Below, in pieces: positions 44,808 through 53,410 of a stretch of 64,000 nt of DNA (the stretch's first letter is position 1; each line of letters opens with the position of its first letter). The DNA comes from Haloplanus litoreus (GTDB lineage: Archaea > Halobacteriota > Halobacteria > Halobacteriales > Haloferacaceae): NCBI RefSeq assembly GCF_042677945.1, contig NZ_JBHUDN010000005.1; one strand, 5' to 3'. The translations under genes and the position numbers were made by a program. Under the pieces are notes generated by a model that worked only from the letters and a program-made list of their open reading frames with translations, was not told the origin of the DNA and did not search any database.

Positions 44808-46637
44808 ATGGCCGACGACAGCATCGCGGTCGTCGACCTCGACCGGTGTCAACCCGACCGCTGTAACTACGAGTGTGCGAATTTCTGTCCGCCGAACCGG
44901 ACGGGCGAGGAGTGTATCGTCACGCTGGAGGAGCGCCACGGCGACCCGGACCTCTACGAGGGTGGTCCCGACCAGATCAGCATCTCGGAGGAACTCTGTC
45001 TCGGCGAGACCTGCGGCATCTGCGTCGAGAAGTGCCCCTTCGACGCCATCGAGATCATCAACCTCCCTTCGGAACTGAACGAGGACCCCGTCCACCGCTA
45101 CGGCGAGAACGCCTTCTCGCTCTACGGCCTGCCGGTGCCCGAATCGGGCACTGTCACGGGGCTGCTCGGCCCGAACGGCATCGGGAAGTCGACGGCCGTC
45201 CACGCTCTCGCGGACGAGATGGTCCCCAACCTGGGCCGGTACGACGAGGCCCCGACCTGGGAGACGGTGCTCGACCGCTACCGCGGTACCGCGCTCCAGA
45301 ACTACCTCGAACGCCTGATGAACGACGAGGTGCGCGTCGCGCGCAAACCACAGTACGTCGACCGCATCCCCGACCAGTTCGACGGGAAGACCCGCGAGCT
45401 ACTGGCGGGAACGGACGAACGCGGCGTCGTCGACGACCTGGTCGACCGCCTCTCCATCCGTCCCGTCATGGGTCAGCCGATCGACACGCTGTCGGGTGGC
45501 GAACTCCAGCGAGTCGCCCTCGCGGCGACGCTCGCTCGCGACGCCGACTTCTACTTCCTCGACGAGATCACGCCCTATCTCGACATCGGACAGCGGGTCA
45601 CGGCGGCCCGCCTCGTCCGTGAACTCGCCGACGAGGAGGACCGCTCGATGCTCGTGGTCGAACACGACCTCGCCGTCCTCGACTTGCTGGCCGACCGTCT
45701 CCACGTCGCCTACGGCGAACCGGGAGCCTACGGCGTCATCACGGACCCGAAGTCCGTGCGCAACGGCATCAACGAGTATCTCCGGGGCTACCTCGACAAC
45801 GAGAACATGCGGATTCGTCCCGACGAGATCACGTTCGAGGAACACGCCCCCCGCGAGTCGGTCACCGGCACACCCCTGATCGACTATCCCGATCTGACGA
45901 AGTCATACGGCGAGGGCGAGTTCTCGCTGTCCGTCGAGGGCGGCACCATCTACCAGAGCGAAGTGCTGGGGGTCGTCGGCCCGAACGGCATCGGGAAGTC
46001 GACGCTCGCGAAACTGTTCGCCGGGTCACTGGAACCGGACGAGGGCGACATGGACTTTCGCCTCGATATCGCGTACAAGCCCCAGTACGTCGAGGTGGAT
46101 CAGCCGATGCGCGTCGACACCTTCCTCTCCTCGATCACCGACGACTTCGGCACCTCCTTCTGGAACACGGAGATCGCCAAGCCCCTGCAACTGGAGCGGA
46201 TCATGGAACAGCAGTTGACGGACCTCTCCGGCGGGGAGCGCCAGCGGGTCGCCATCGCGGCCTGCCTCTCGAAGGACGCCGACCTCTACGTACTGGACGA
46301 ACCGTCGGCCCACCTCGACGTCGAGCAACGCGTCCAGGCGACGACGGCCATCCGACGTTACGCCGAGAATCACGACGCGACGGCGATGGTCATCGACCAC
46401 GACATCTACATGATCGATCTGTTGGCCGACCGCCTGATGGTGTTCGACGGCGAACCCGCCAAGCGGGGCCACGCCTCGACGCCGCAGGACATGCGCTCTG
46501 GGATGAACGACTTCCTCGCGGATCTGGACATCACGTTCCGCCGCGACGAGCGGACGGGTCGTCCCCGCATCAACAAGCCCGACAGCCAACTCGACCGCAA
46601 GCAGAAGCGACAGGGCGAGTACTACTACGCCCCGTAG
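44808..46637 (+). CDS. ABCE1/Rli1 ribosome-recycling ATPase
   Basis: 609 aa. Splits post-termination ribosomes with aRF1/Pelota. The N-terminal domain binds two 4Fe-4S clusters: DRCQPDRCNYECANFCPP and ETCGICVEKCPFDAIEI. Two ABC domains follow: Walker A GPNGIGKSTAVHAL (near 121) and GPNGIGKSTLAKLF (near 392), with signatures LSGGELQRVALAATL and LSGGERQRVAIAACL and their Walker B strands (YFLDEITPYLD, YVLDEPSAHLD). The C-terminal hinge is complete. Cytoplasmic. Confidence 0.97.
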   Translation: MADDSIAVVDLDRCQPDRCNYECANFCPPNRTGEECIVTLEERHGDPDLYEGGPDQISISEELCLGETCGICVEKCPFDAIEIINLPSELNEDPVHRYGENAFSLYGLPVPESGTVTGLLGPNGIGKSTAVHALADEMVPNLGRYDEAPTWETVLDRYRGTALQNYLERLMNDEVRVARKPQYVDRIPDQFDGKTRELLAGTDERGVVDDLVDRLSIRPVMGQPIDTLSGGELQRVALAATLARDADFYFLDEITPYLDIGQRVTAARLVRELADEEDRSMLVVEHDLAVLDLLADRLHVAYGEPGAYGVITDPKSVRNGINEYLRGYLDNENMRIRPDEITFEEHAPRESVTGTPLIDYPDLTKSYGEGEFSLSVEGGTIYQSEVLGVVGPNGIGKSTLAKLFAGSLEPDEGDMDFRLDIAYKPQYVEVDQPMRVDTFLSSITDDFGTSFWNTEIAKPLQLERIMEQQLTDLSGGERQRVAIAACLSKDADLYVLDEPSAHLDVEQRVQATTAIRRYAENHDATAMVIDHDIYMIDLLADRLMVFDGEPAKRGHASTPQDMRSGMNDFLADLDITFRRDERTGRPRINKPDSQLDRKQKRQGEYYYAP

Positions 46638-46701
46638 ACGGCTGGGCACTCGACGCGCACGACCGCTTCAGCGATTTCCTTCTCCGCGCCGAGGGTGGGG
46701 C

Positions 46702-46833
46702 ATGGCCACCGCTACCGACGCCGACGCGACCGACCCCGACTCGGACGACCTCACTCGCCCCCGATTCCGCGGCTGCGTGTTCTGTTACAGCGCCCAGATG
46801 CTCGCGTACGGCGTCCGGAAACTGCGGCAGTAG
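46702..46833 (+). CDS. Microprotein with CVFC motif
   Basis: 43 aa, ATG 46702 to TAG 46833. Thr/Asp-rich N-terminus (MATATDADATDPDSDD) then RPRFRGCVFCYSAQMLAYGV and a basic end RKLRQ. The CxxC pair may bind metal as a dimer or sense redox. Codon use is haloarchaeal (GC-rich third positions), which argues it is real. Unannotated by length-limited gene callers; no family recognised. Confidence 0.55.
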   Translation: MATATDADATDPDSDDLTRPRFRGCVFCYSAQMLAYGVRKLRQ

Positions 46834-46870
46834 GGGCAAGCGTTAGGGCCCTCGCCCGCGGCCATCCGCC

Positions 46871-48403
46871 ATGACAGCAGCCGCCGACCTCCTCGTGACG
46901 AACGCGGAGGTCCACACCCTGACCCGACCCGACGAGACCCACGAAGCGGTCGCCGTCCGTGACGGTCGGATCGTCCGCGTCGGCGACGCGTACGAACTCG
47001 AGTTCCTCGCCGGCGTCGACACTCGAACCCTCGACCTGGGTGGGCGCGTCCTCCTCCCCGGCTTCGTCGACGCGCACACGCACCTCGACGTGGTGGGCCG
47101 GAAGCGCGTCCACGCGGACCTCTCGACGGCCGAGAGTCGGGACGAGGCGCTCGACGCCCTCCGTGACCGCGCCGCCGTGGTCGACGCCGGCGACCCGGTC
47201 CTCGGCTTCGGGTACGACGAGTCGGCCTGGGGGGAGAACGCCTACCTCACCCGGACCGATCTGGACGCCGTCGACGCCGCCGGACCCGTCGTCGCCGTTC
47301 GCGAGGACCTCCACGTCGCCTCGCTCTCCTCTGCCGCTCTGGCCCGCTTCGGCGACGACCTGCCCGCGTCAGGCGTCCGGCGCGAGGGTGGCGAGCCGAC
47401 CGGCGTCGTCGTCGAGGCGGCCGCCGAGGTGGTCCTCGACGCCCTCGCGCCGGACCGGGCGGGGACCGAGACCCTCCTCCGGGCCGCACAGGAGTACGCG
47501 AACGCCCGCGGGGTCACGACCGTCCACGACATGGTCCAGCGGTCCCACGCGCCGCGGGTCTACCGTGACCTCGACGCCGCCGACGAGCTGACGCTCCGGG
47601 TCCGCCTCAACTACTGGGCGGACCACCTCGACGCCCTCGTCGAGACGGGTCTGCGGACGAACCACGGCGACGGCCTGGTCCGGGTGGGAGCGATCAAGAC
47701 GTTCACCGACGGGAGTCTCGGCGGCCGGACGGCGAAACTCTCGGAACCGTACGCGGACGCTCCCGACGAACGCGGCGAGTGGAGCGTGACGCCCGCGGCG
47801 TTCCGGAAGTTGCTCGACGGCGCCGAGGCGGCGGGCTTTCAGGTCGCCGCCCACGCCATCGGCGACGAGGCGGTCGACGAAGTCGTCGACGCGTTCGCCG
47901 ACCGGTCGGCCACCGCCGACACCCGCCACCGGATCGAACACGCCGAACTCGCCAGCGACGACGCCATCGACCGGGTGGCCGACTGCGGTGTCGTCGCGTC
48001 GGTCCAGCCCAACTTCCACCGCTGGGCCGGCGAGGGGGGGCTGTACGCCGACCGCCTCGGTGACCGTCGGACGGAGACGAACCGGCTGGGCCGACTCGCG
48101 GACGCCGGTATCCACCTCGCGTTCGGGAGCGACTGTATGCCCCTCGACCCCCTGTTCGGCGTCCACCACGCCGTCGACGCGCCGACGGACGCCCAACGAC
48201 TCGACGTGACCGAGGCGCTCCGGGCGTACACGCTCGGGAGTGCGTACGCTGGCTTCGACGAGGACCGGTTGGGGACGGTCGAACCGGGGAAGTGCGCCGA
48301 CTTCGTCGCCCTCGACGAGTCGCCGTGGGTGGTCGACGACATCGCCGCCATCGACGTGGCGGTGACCGTCGTCGACGGCCGAATCGTCCACGACGCGCGG
48401 TAG
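46871..48403 (+). CDS. Amidohydrolase family protein (YtcJ-like)
   Basis: 510 aa metal-dependent hydrolase. LLPGFVDAHTHLDVVG carries the HxH metal site (near residues 68-72). The carboxylated-Lys region is probably VRVGAIKTFTDGSLGGRTAKL, FQVAAHAIGDEAVDEV and HRIEHAEL supply His ligands, and LAFGSDCMPLDPLFGVHHAV the Asp. It ends with the usual beta-sandwich (PGKCADFVALDESPW; VDGRIVHDAR). YtcJ-type enzymes hydrolyse amides or formamides of unknown identity. 37 bases after the microprotein. Confidence 0.88.
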   Translation: MTAAADLLVTNAEVHTLTRPDETHEAVAVRDGRIVRVGDAYELEFLAGVDTRTLDLGGRVLLPGFVDAHTHLDVVGRKRVHADLSTAESRDEALDALRDRAAVVDAGDPVLGFGYDESAWGENAYLTRTDLDAVDAAGPVVAVREDLHVASLSSAALARFGDDLPASGVRREGGEPTGVVVEAAAEVVLDALAPDRAGTETLLRAAQEYANARGVTTVHDMVQRSHAPRVYRDLDAADELTLRVRLNYWADHLDALVETGLRTNHGDGLVRVGAIKTFTDGSLGGRTAKLSEPYADAPDERGEWSVTPAAFRKLLDGAEAAGFQVAAHAIGDEAVDEVVDAFADRSATADTRHRIEHAELASDDAIDRVADCGVVASVQPNFHRWAGEGGLYADRLGDRRTETNRLGRLADAGIHLAFGSDCMPLDPLFGVHHAVDAPTDAQRLDVTEALRAYTLGSAYAGFDEDRLGTVEPGKCADFVALDESPWVVDDIAAIDVAVTVVDGRIVHDAR

Positions 48404-48442
48404 TCCCGCAAGCTTCTACTCCGCGCCCGGACCACTCCACCT

Positions 48443-49300
48443 ATGACCGCCTTCTTCGACCGCCTGCGCGAGCGCATCGAGCGCGTCGACAGCGTCGTCT
48501 CGGTCGGCCTCGACGCCGACCCCGACCGGATTCCGGACTTCCTCGCCGACCGTGACCTGCCGCGGTGGGCGTTCAACCGCCGGATCATCGACGCCACACA
48601 CGAACACGCCGCCTGTTACAAGCCCAACGCCGCGTTCTACGAGGACGCCGACGGCTGGCGGGCGCTTCGGGAGACGGTGGCCTACGCCCACGGAACGGAC
48701 GTCCCCGTCCTCCTGGACGCAAAGCGGGCCGACATCGGCAACACCTCCCGGCAGTACGCGGCCCTGCTCGACGACGTCGACGCCATCACCGTCACCCCCT
48801 ACATGGGCCGGGACTCGCTGGATCCGTTCCTCTCGCGTGCGGACGCGGGCGTCTTCGTCCTCTGTCGTACGTCCAACCCGGGCGGAGCCGACTTGCAGGA
48901 TCTCGAACTCGCCTCCGGCGAACCGCTCTATCGCCGCGTGGCGGCCCTCGCCGACCTCTGGAACGAACACGGGAACGTGGGGTTGGTCGTGGGCGCGACG
49001 GCGCCCGAGGAACTGGAGACGCTCCGGGCCGAGGTGCCCGACATCCCCTTCCTCGTCCCCGGTGTGGGTGCGCAGGGCGGCGACGCCGAAGCGGCGGTCG
49101 AGTACGGCCTCGCGGACGGCGTCGGCCTCGTCAACTCCTCGCGGGGCATCATCTTCGCCGGTGAGCAGCGCTCACCGAACGCCCGGTCGGGGGCCGGAAA
49201 CGCGGGCGAGGATGCGGCCGCCGGCGACGAGGCGGCCTACTTCGGCGCGGCGGGTGAGGCGGCGAAACGACTGAAAAAGCGTCTCAACCGGTATCGATAG
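48443..49300 (+). CDS. pyrF: Orotidine 5'-phosphate decarboxylase
   Basis: Last step of UMP synthesis. 285 aa, the longer PyrF class. SVGLDADPDRIPDFL, KPNAAFYEDADGWRAL, the catalytic D92-A-K94-R-A-D97 motif in LLDAKRADIGNTS, and phosphate-binding VPGVGAQGGDAEAAVEYG...VNSSRGIIFAG. An acidic insertion near residue 240 (AGNAGEDAAAGDEA) is halophile-like. 39 bases after the amidohydrolase gene. Confidence 0.95.
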   Translation: MTAFFDRLRERIERVDSVVSVGLDADPDRIPDFLADRDLPRWAFNRRIIDATHEHAACYKPNAAFYEDADGWRALRETVAYAHGTDVPVLLDAKRADIGNTSRQYAALLDDVDAITVTPYMGRDSLDPFLSRADAGVFVLCRTSNPGGADLQDLELASGEPLYRRVAALADLWNEHGNVGLVVGATAPEELETLRAEVPDIPFLVPGVGAQGGDAEAAVEYGLADGVGLVNSSRGIIFAGEQRSPNARSGAGNAGEDAAAGDEAAYFGAAGEAAKRLKKRLNRYR

Positions 49301-49453
49301 TCAGGTCCCACCGCCGCGGGCCTCGGCCGCACAGACCGTACACAGTCCGGTCTCCCGGTCGTAATGCTCCGCACAGACGTTCGCCCCACAGCTATCGCAT
49401 GTGTGGGCGGCCGGTGCGGATTCGCATATCTGACAGATGGCCGTCACGCTCAT
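49301..49453 (-). CDS. 50-aa cross-brace zinc-finger microprotein
   Basis: ATG 49453 to TGA 49301. The protein is nearly all zinc finger: CQICESAPAAHTCDSC, then CAEHYDRETGLCTVC and a Gly-rich tail. The Cys/His order (CxxC, CxxC, CxxH, CxxC) resembles B-box or HIT-type cross-brace fingers binding two zinc ions. It abuts pyrF tail to tail. Family not named with confidence; probably a protein-interaction module. Confidence 0.7.
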   Translation of the reverse strand: MSVTAICQICESAPAAHTCDSCGANVCAEHYDRETGLCTVCAAEARGGGT

Positions 49454-49478
49454 GGTGGCGCTACGGCGCCGCGTGGCT

Positions 49479-50201
49479 TTAGCGTGTGGGCTGGCTCCGG
49501 AGCTGGTCGAAGGCGGCTGCCACCGTCGCGACGTTGAACATCGTCATCGGGGCGACGAGGACGGCGGCCAGCAGGGGCGTCACGACGCCGAATCCGGCGA
49601 GTGAGGCAGCGAGGTTCATCACGCTGAAGCCGATGCCGACCGCGAAGCCGAGCGACGCCACGACGAGGACGAGTCCGAGAATCGACAGTCGGTTCCCGCG
49701 GGCGAGCGCCCAGCTACGCCGCATCGCGGTGACGAAGTTGTCGCCGTCGACGGCGACGTACATCGCCATGAACACCAGCCCGACGAGCAGGAACACACCG
49801 GGAACGATCAGGAGGGCGAAGCCGACGGTCAGGAGGACCGTGGTCACGAGGCCGCCGACGAAGAGGTTGAGGACGGCCCACCCCAACCCCTCGGTCCAGA
49901 ACTCCCGAGGGATGGCGTCCCGTTCGTCGGCGACGAACGTTCGGATCGCCACGACGCTCAGGACCGTGAGTGCGAGCAGACTGCCGACGACGACGGTGGC
50001 CGCGACGGGGAGCGAGAGCGCGACCGGTGCGGGAATCTGGACCGCCATCTCCGCCCGCGCGTAGAGTGCGTTCATCAGGACGTTGAACCCGGTCTGGTAG
50101 ACGACGTACAGGACGAGGTACCCGACGGTGAGGAGGGCACCGGTTCGACTGGCGAGGCGATAGCCGCCGCTCTTCAGGGCGGCACCGATACGGAGGGTCA
50201 T
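49479..50201 (-). CDS. DUF7847-type multi-pass membrane protein
   Basis: 240 aa from the ATG giving MTLRIGAALKSGGYRLASRTG. About six membrane helices, e.g. GALLTVGYLVLYVVYQTG, AVLNLFVGGLVTTVLLTVGFALLIVPGVFLLVGLVF, and a conserved amphipathic AMRRSWALARGNRLSILGL. It resembles the glycerophosphodiesterase membrane-domain superfamily annotated DUF7847 in haloarchaea. Function unknown. An upstream start at 50252 is possible but would overlap the divergent gene's promoter. Confidence 0.78.
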   Translation of the reverse strand: MTLRIGAALKSGGYRLASRTGALLTVGYLVLYVVYQTGFNVLMNALYARAEMAVQIPAPVALSLPVAATVVVGSLLALTVLSVVAIRTFVADERDAIPREFWTEGLGWAVLNLFVGGLVTTVLLTVGFALLIVPGVFLLVGLVFMAMYVAVDGDNFVTAMRRSWALARGNRLSILGLVLVVASLGFAVGIGFSVMNLAASLAGFGVVTPLLAAVLVAPMTMFNVATVAAAFDQLRSQPTR

Positions 50202-50287
50202 GTGAGTGACAACTCCGCAACGAACCGTCCTGAACCTTTCGCCGTGTCGCACGCGTGGCGACCGACACGGGCGAGACGCTTACAACG

Positions 50288-50791
50288 ATGGGCCACCGAA
50301 CCGGGGACGTGGACAGGGACCGACTCGTACTCGGCCTGGCGGCGGTGTTCGCCGGTGTTACCGTAGTACTGGTGGTGCTCGCCTTCGTCCGACAGTTGTT
50401 CTTGCTGTTTTTGGCTCTCCCCTTCGCGGCGACGACGTATATCATGTGGAACCACGCGACCGGGCGACTGGAGGAGCGCACCCGACGCCGGGTGCGACAG
50501 TCGAGAGGTGGCGAGCGACGGCGCGGGGCCGGCGGCTTCGGCGCGACGGCCCGCGGTGCGGGGACGGGATCGGGGAGCACCGGACGCCGGGCCGCCGCGG
50601 GCCCGGCACCCGACTCCGGGCCGAGCCGACGGGAGGCCTACGAGACGCTCGGACTCGACCCCGGTGCGGACGCGGACGAGGTGCGCCGCGCCTACCGAAC
50701 CAGAGTCAAGGAGGTTCACCCCGACACCGAGGACGGCGACGAAGCGGCGTTCAAGCGGGTGAACCGCGCCTACGAGACGCTGACCGACTGA
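50288..50791 (+). CDS. Membrane-anchored J-domain protein
   Basis: 167 aa from ATG 50288; a GTG at 50255 adds 11 residues. Two helices (LVLGLAAVFAGVTVVLVVLAF; LFLLFLALPFAATTYIMW), then a Gly/Arg-rich linker. A C-terminal J domain has EAYETLGLDPGADADEVRRAYRTRVKEVHPDTED, with the HPD motif needed to stimulate Hsp70 ATPase. The J domain ends at the C-terminus, so it probably recruits DnaK to the membrane. Confidence 0.87.
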   Translation: MGHRTGDVDRDRLVLGLAAVFAGVTVVLVVLAFVRQLFLLFLALPFAATTYIMWNHATGRLEERTRRRVRQSRGGERRRGAGGFGATARGAGTGSGSTGRRAAAGPAPDSGPSRREAYETLGLDPGADADEVRRAYRTRVKEVHPDTEDGDEAAFKRVNRAYETLTD

Positions 50792-50857
50792 CTCTCGTGT
50801 GACAACAAGACCCACACGACGGAAAGCGTTTTGCCGAGTGATTGCCTATCACGCCCC

Positions 50858-52468
50858 ATGACCGCCGATCGGGCCGTTCTGGAGCAGGCCCTAGAGCGCG
50901 GCGAGGAGGAGGGTGGCCCAATCGAGTTCAAGGAACGGCTCTCTCGGAACGTTCACCTCGTGGACGGCCGGATGGAGAGTCTGGCGGCGCAGTTGCGCCA
51001 CCGGGTGCTGTCTGGCGACGGTGAGGCCACCTACGTCGTCGGCGTCACGGACGACGGCCACGTCGCCGGCATCGAGCCGTCGGCGTTCTCGGAGTCGATG
51101 GACGTCCTCTCCTTGCTCGCCGAGGAGGCGGGTGCACACATCGAGGAGGTGGAGACGTGGGGTGTCGGTCGCGACGACGAGAACGGCCTCGTCGGCGTCG
51201 CCACGGTGTGTGAGGGTGCCATCCTCGACACCGACGACACCCACATCGTCGTCGGTACGGCGGGGCACGTCGACCACGGTAAGAGCACACTCGTCGGCAC
51301 CCTGGTGACGGGCCAGGCCGACGACGGGCAGGGGGGAACCCGGTCGTATCTCGACGTACAGCCCCACGAGGTCGAACGTGGCCTCTCGGCGGATCTCTCC
51401 TACGCGGTGTACGGTTTCGACGAGTCGGGACCGGTGCGGATGGACAATCCTCACCGGAAGTCGGATCGCGCACGCGTCGTCGAGGAGTCCGAACGGCTGG
51501 TCTCGTTCGTCGACACCGTCGGCCACGAGCCGTGGCTCCGGACGACCATCCGCGGACTGGTCGGGCAGAAACTCGACTACGGCCTGCTGACCGTCGCCGC
51601 AGACGACGGTCCAACCAAGACCACCCGCGAACACCTCGGTATCCTGCTCGCGACGGAACTGCCGACGATGGTGGCCATCACGAAGACGGACCTGGTGAGC
51701 GAGGATCGCATCGAAGAGGTCGAACGCGCAGTCGAACGGCTCCTGCGGGACGTCGAGGAGACGCCGCTCCGCATCGAACGCCACGGCGTGAGCGTCGCCG
51801 CCGAGGAGATCGGCGACGTGGTGCCCATCCTCCGGACCAGCGCCGTCTCGGGTGCGGGCCTCGACGTCCTCGACGACCTGTTCGAGCGTCTCCCCAAGAC
51901 CAACGGCGGCGACGGTGACTTCCGAATGTACATCGACCGGACGTACGCCGTCACCGGCGTCGGCGCCGTCGCCTCGGGAACGGTCAACTCCGGCACCGTC
52001 GAGGCGGGCGACGACCTCCTCCTCGGCCCGATGTCCGGCGGCGGCTTCCGCGAGGTGGAGGTGCGTTCCATCGAGATGCACTACCACCGGGTCGACCGCG
52101 CCGAGGCCGGCCGCATCGTCGGCATCGCGCTCAAGGGGGTCGCCGAACGCGAGATCGAACGCGGCATGGTCCTCCTGCCCGCGGACGCCGACCCCACGCC
52201 CGTCCGCGAGTTCGAGGCCGAGGTGGTCGTTCTCAACCACCCGACACGTATCGGAACGGGCTACGAACCCGTCGTCCACCTGGAGACGATCAGCGAGGCG
52301 GCCGTCTTCCGCCCCGAGGGCGGGCACCTCCTCCCCGGCGACCACGGCACGACGACGGTCGAATTCAAATTCCGCCCCTACCTGGTCGAGGAGGGTCAGC
52401 GGTTCGTCTTCCGCGAGGGGCGGAGCAAGGGCGTCGGCACCGTCACCGACGTCTCCCCGTCCTCGTAA
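50858..52468 (+). CDS. GTPBP1-family translational GTPase
   Basis: 536 aa from ATG 50858. An N-terminal ~130-residue domain (EFKERLSRNVHLVDGRMESLAAQLRHR, ATYVVGVTDDGHVAGI) precedes the G domain: G1 GTAGHVDHGKST near 134-145, G3-like DTVGHEPWLRT (for DxPGH), G4 TKTDL. EF-Tu-like barrels follow (IDRTYAVTGVGAVASGTV; EVVVLNHPTRIGTGYEPVVH). GTPBP1/2 relatives are linked to ribosome rescue and mRNA turnover in eukaryotes; the archaeal role is unknown. Start chosen over 50831 because MTADRAVLEQALERG begins the conserved part. Confidence 0.88.
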   Translation: MTADRAVLEQALERGEEEGGPIEFKERLSRNVHLVDGRMESLAAQLRHRVLSGDGEATYVVGVTDDGHVAGIEPSAFSESMDVLSLLAEEAGAHIEEVETWGVGRDDENGLVGVATVCEGAILDTDDTHIVVGTAGHVDHGKSTLVGTLVTGQADDGQGGTRSYLDVQPHEVERGLSADLSYAVYGFDESGPVRMDNPHRKSDRARVVEESERLVSFVDTVGHEPWLRTTIRGLVGQKLDYGLLTVAADDGPTKTTREHLGILLATELPTMVAITKTDLVSEDRIEEVERAVERLLRDVEETPLRIERHGVSVAAEEIGDVVPILRTSAVSGAGLDVLDDLFERLPKTNGGDGDFRMYIDRTYAVTGVGAVASGTVNSGTVEAGDDLLLGPMSGGGFREVEVRSIEMHYHRVDRAEAGRIVGIALKGVAEREIERGMVLLPADADPTPVREFEAEVVVLNHPTRIGTGYEPVVHLETISEAAVFRPEGGHLLPGDHGTTTVEFKFRPYLVEEGQRFVFREGRSKGVGTVTDVSPSS

Positions 52469-52471
52469 GCC

Positions 52472-53410
52472 GTGCGACGACGCGGGTCGTCACTGCTGTT
52501 CGTCGCGGTGGCTATCGTCACGCTGTTGGTCTATGCCACCCTCGCGTTCGCCGTCTACCGCGCCCTCCTCGTCCTGTGGGCACAGCGCCCCGATCCACTG
52601 ACGACGGGCGTCGTCCTCGTCGTCGTGACGGTCGTGATGGGGTTCGCCGGCTACCGGATCGGCACCGCACGCGTTCGGTTCGCGCTCGACGCCGTGGAAC
52701 TCCCGCGAGCGGAGGCACCACACCTCTATCGTCGCGTCGACCACCTCGCAGAGCGGGTCGGCGTCGAGACGCCGCGCCTTCTGATTGCGTCGCTCTCCGG
52801 TCCGAACGCCCTCGCCCTCGGCGGCGCCCGCGGCGGCGACGTGGTACTCGACGGATCGTTGTTTCGGCTCCTGTCCGCCGACGAACTGGCGGCCATCGTC
52901 GCTCACGAACTCTCACACCTGAAACGGCGGGACAGTCTGGTGAAGACGGTCGGCTACAGTTTCGGCCGGCTGATCGCGGGCGGCGTCTGGCTCGTCCTCC
53001 TGCCAGTCGCGCTCCTCGTCGGTGGTGTCGCCCGCGCCGTTGCCCTCGTGTGTGGCCGTGACCCCGTCGCTGTCCGGCGGATGATTCACGCTGCCGACGC
53101 AGCCGTGTCGAGTCTGGTCGTCGTCTGTCTGTTCGTCCTGATGGCACTCGTCCGGGCGTACTCCCGACGACGGGAGTACGCGGCCGACGACCGAGCCGCT
53201 CAGGTGGTCGACCCGCTGGCGATGGCGCGCGCGCTGGAGAAAATCGACCGCGCGACCACTCCTGGTGGCCTCCTGTCGACGCTGGTCGTCCACGGGGACG
53301 AGGAGGGGCCGCTCACGGATTTGCTGGCGTCGCACCCGCCGATGGACGAGCGGATCGACCGGCTGCGCCGGCAGGCGGCCGAGGAAGGCGAGCCGCGGGG
53401 TCGCCGGTAG
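52472..53410 (+). CDS. M48 family zinc metalloprotease (HtpX-like)
   Basis: 312 aa from GTG 52472, three bases after the GTPase gene. Two N-terminal helices (LLFVAVAIVTLLVYATLAF; TTGVVLVVVTVVMGFAGY), active site HELSH at 145-149 in AAIVAHELSHLKRRD, two further hydrophobic segments, then SRRREYAADDRAAQ with the third ligand Glu, and SHPPMDERIDRL. HtpX proteases degrade misfolded membrane proteins. The J-domain and GTPase neighbours fit a stress or quality-control theme. Confidence 0.92.
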   Translation: MRRRGSSLLFVAVAIVTLLVYATLAFAVYRALLVLWAQRPDPLTTGVVLVVVTVVMGFAGYRIGTARVRFALDAVELPRAEAPHLYRRVDHLAERVGVETPRLLIASLSGPNALALGGARGGDVVLDGSLFRLLSADELAAIVAHELSHLKRRDSLVKTVGYSFGRLIAGGVWLVLLPVALLVGGVARAVALVCGRDPVAVRRMIHAADAAVSSLVVVCLFVLMALVRAYSRRREYAADDRAAQVVDPLAMARALEKIDRATTPGGLLSTLVVHGDEEGPLTDLLASHPPMDERIDRLRRQAAEEGEPRGRR

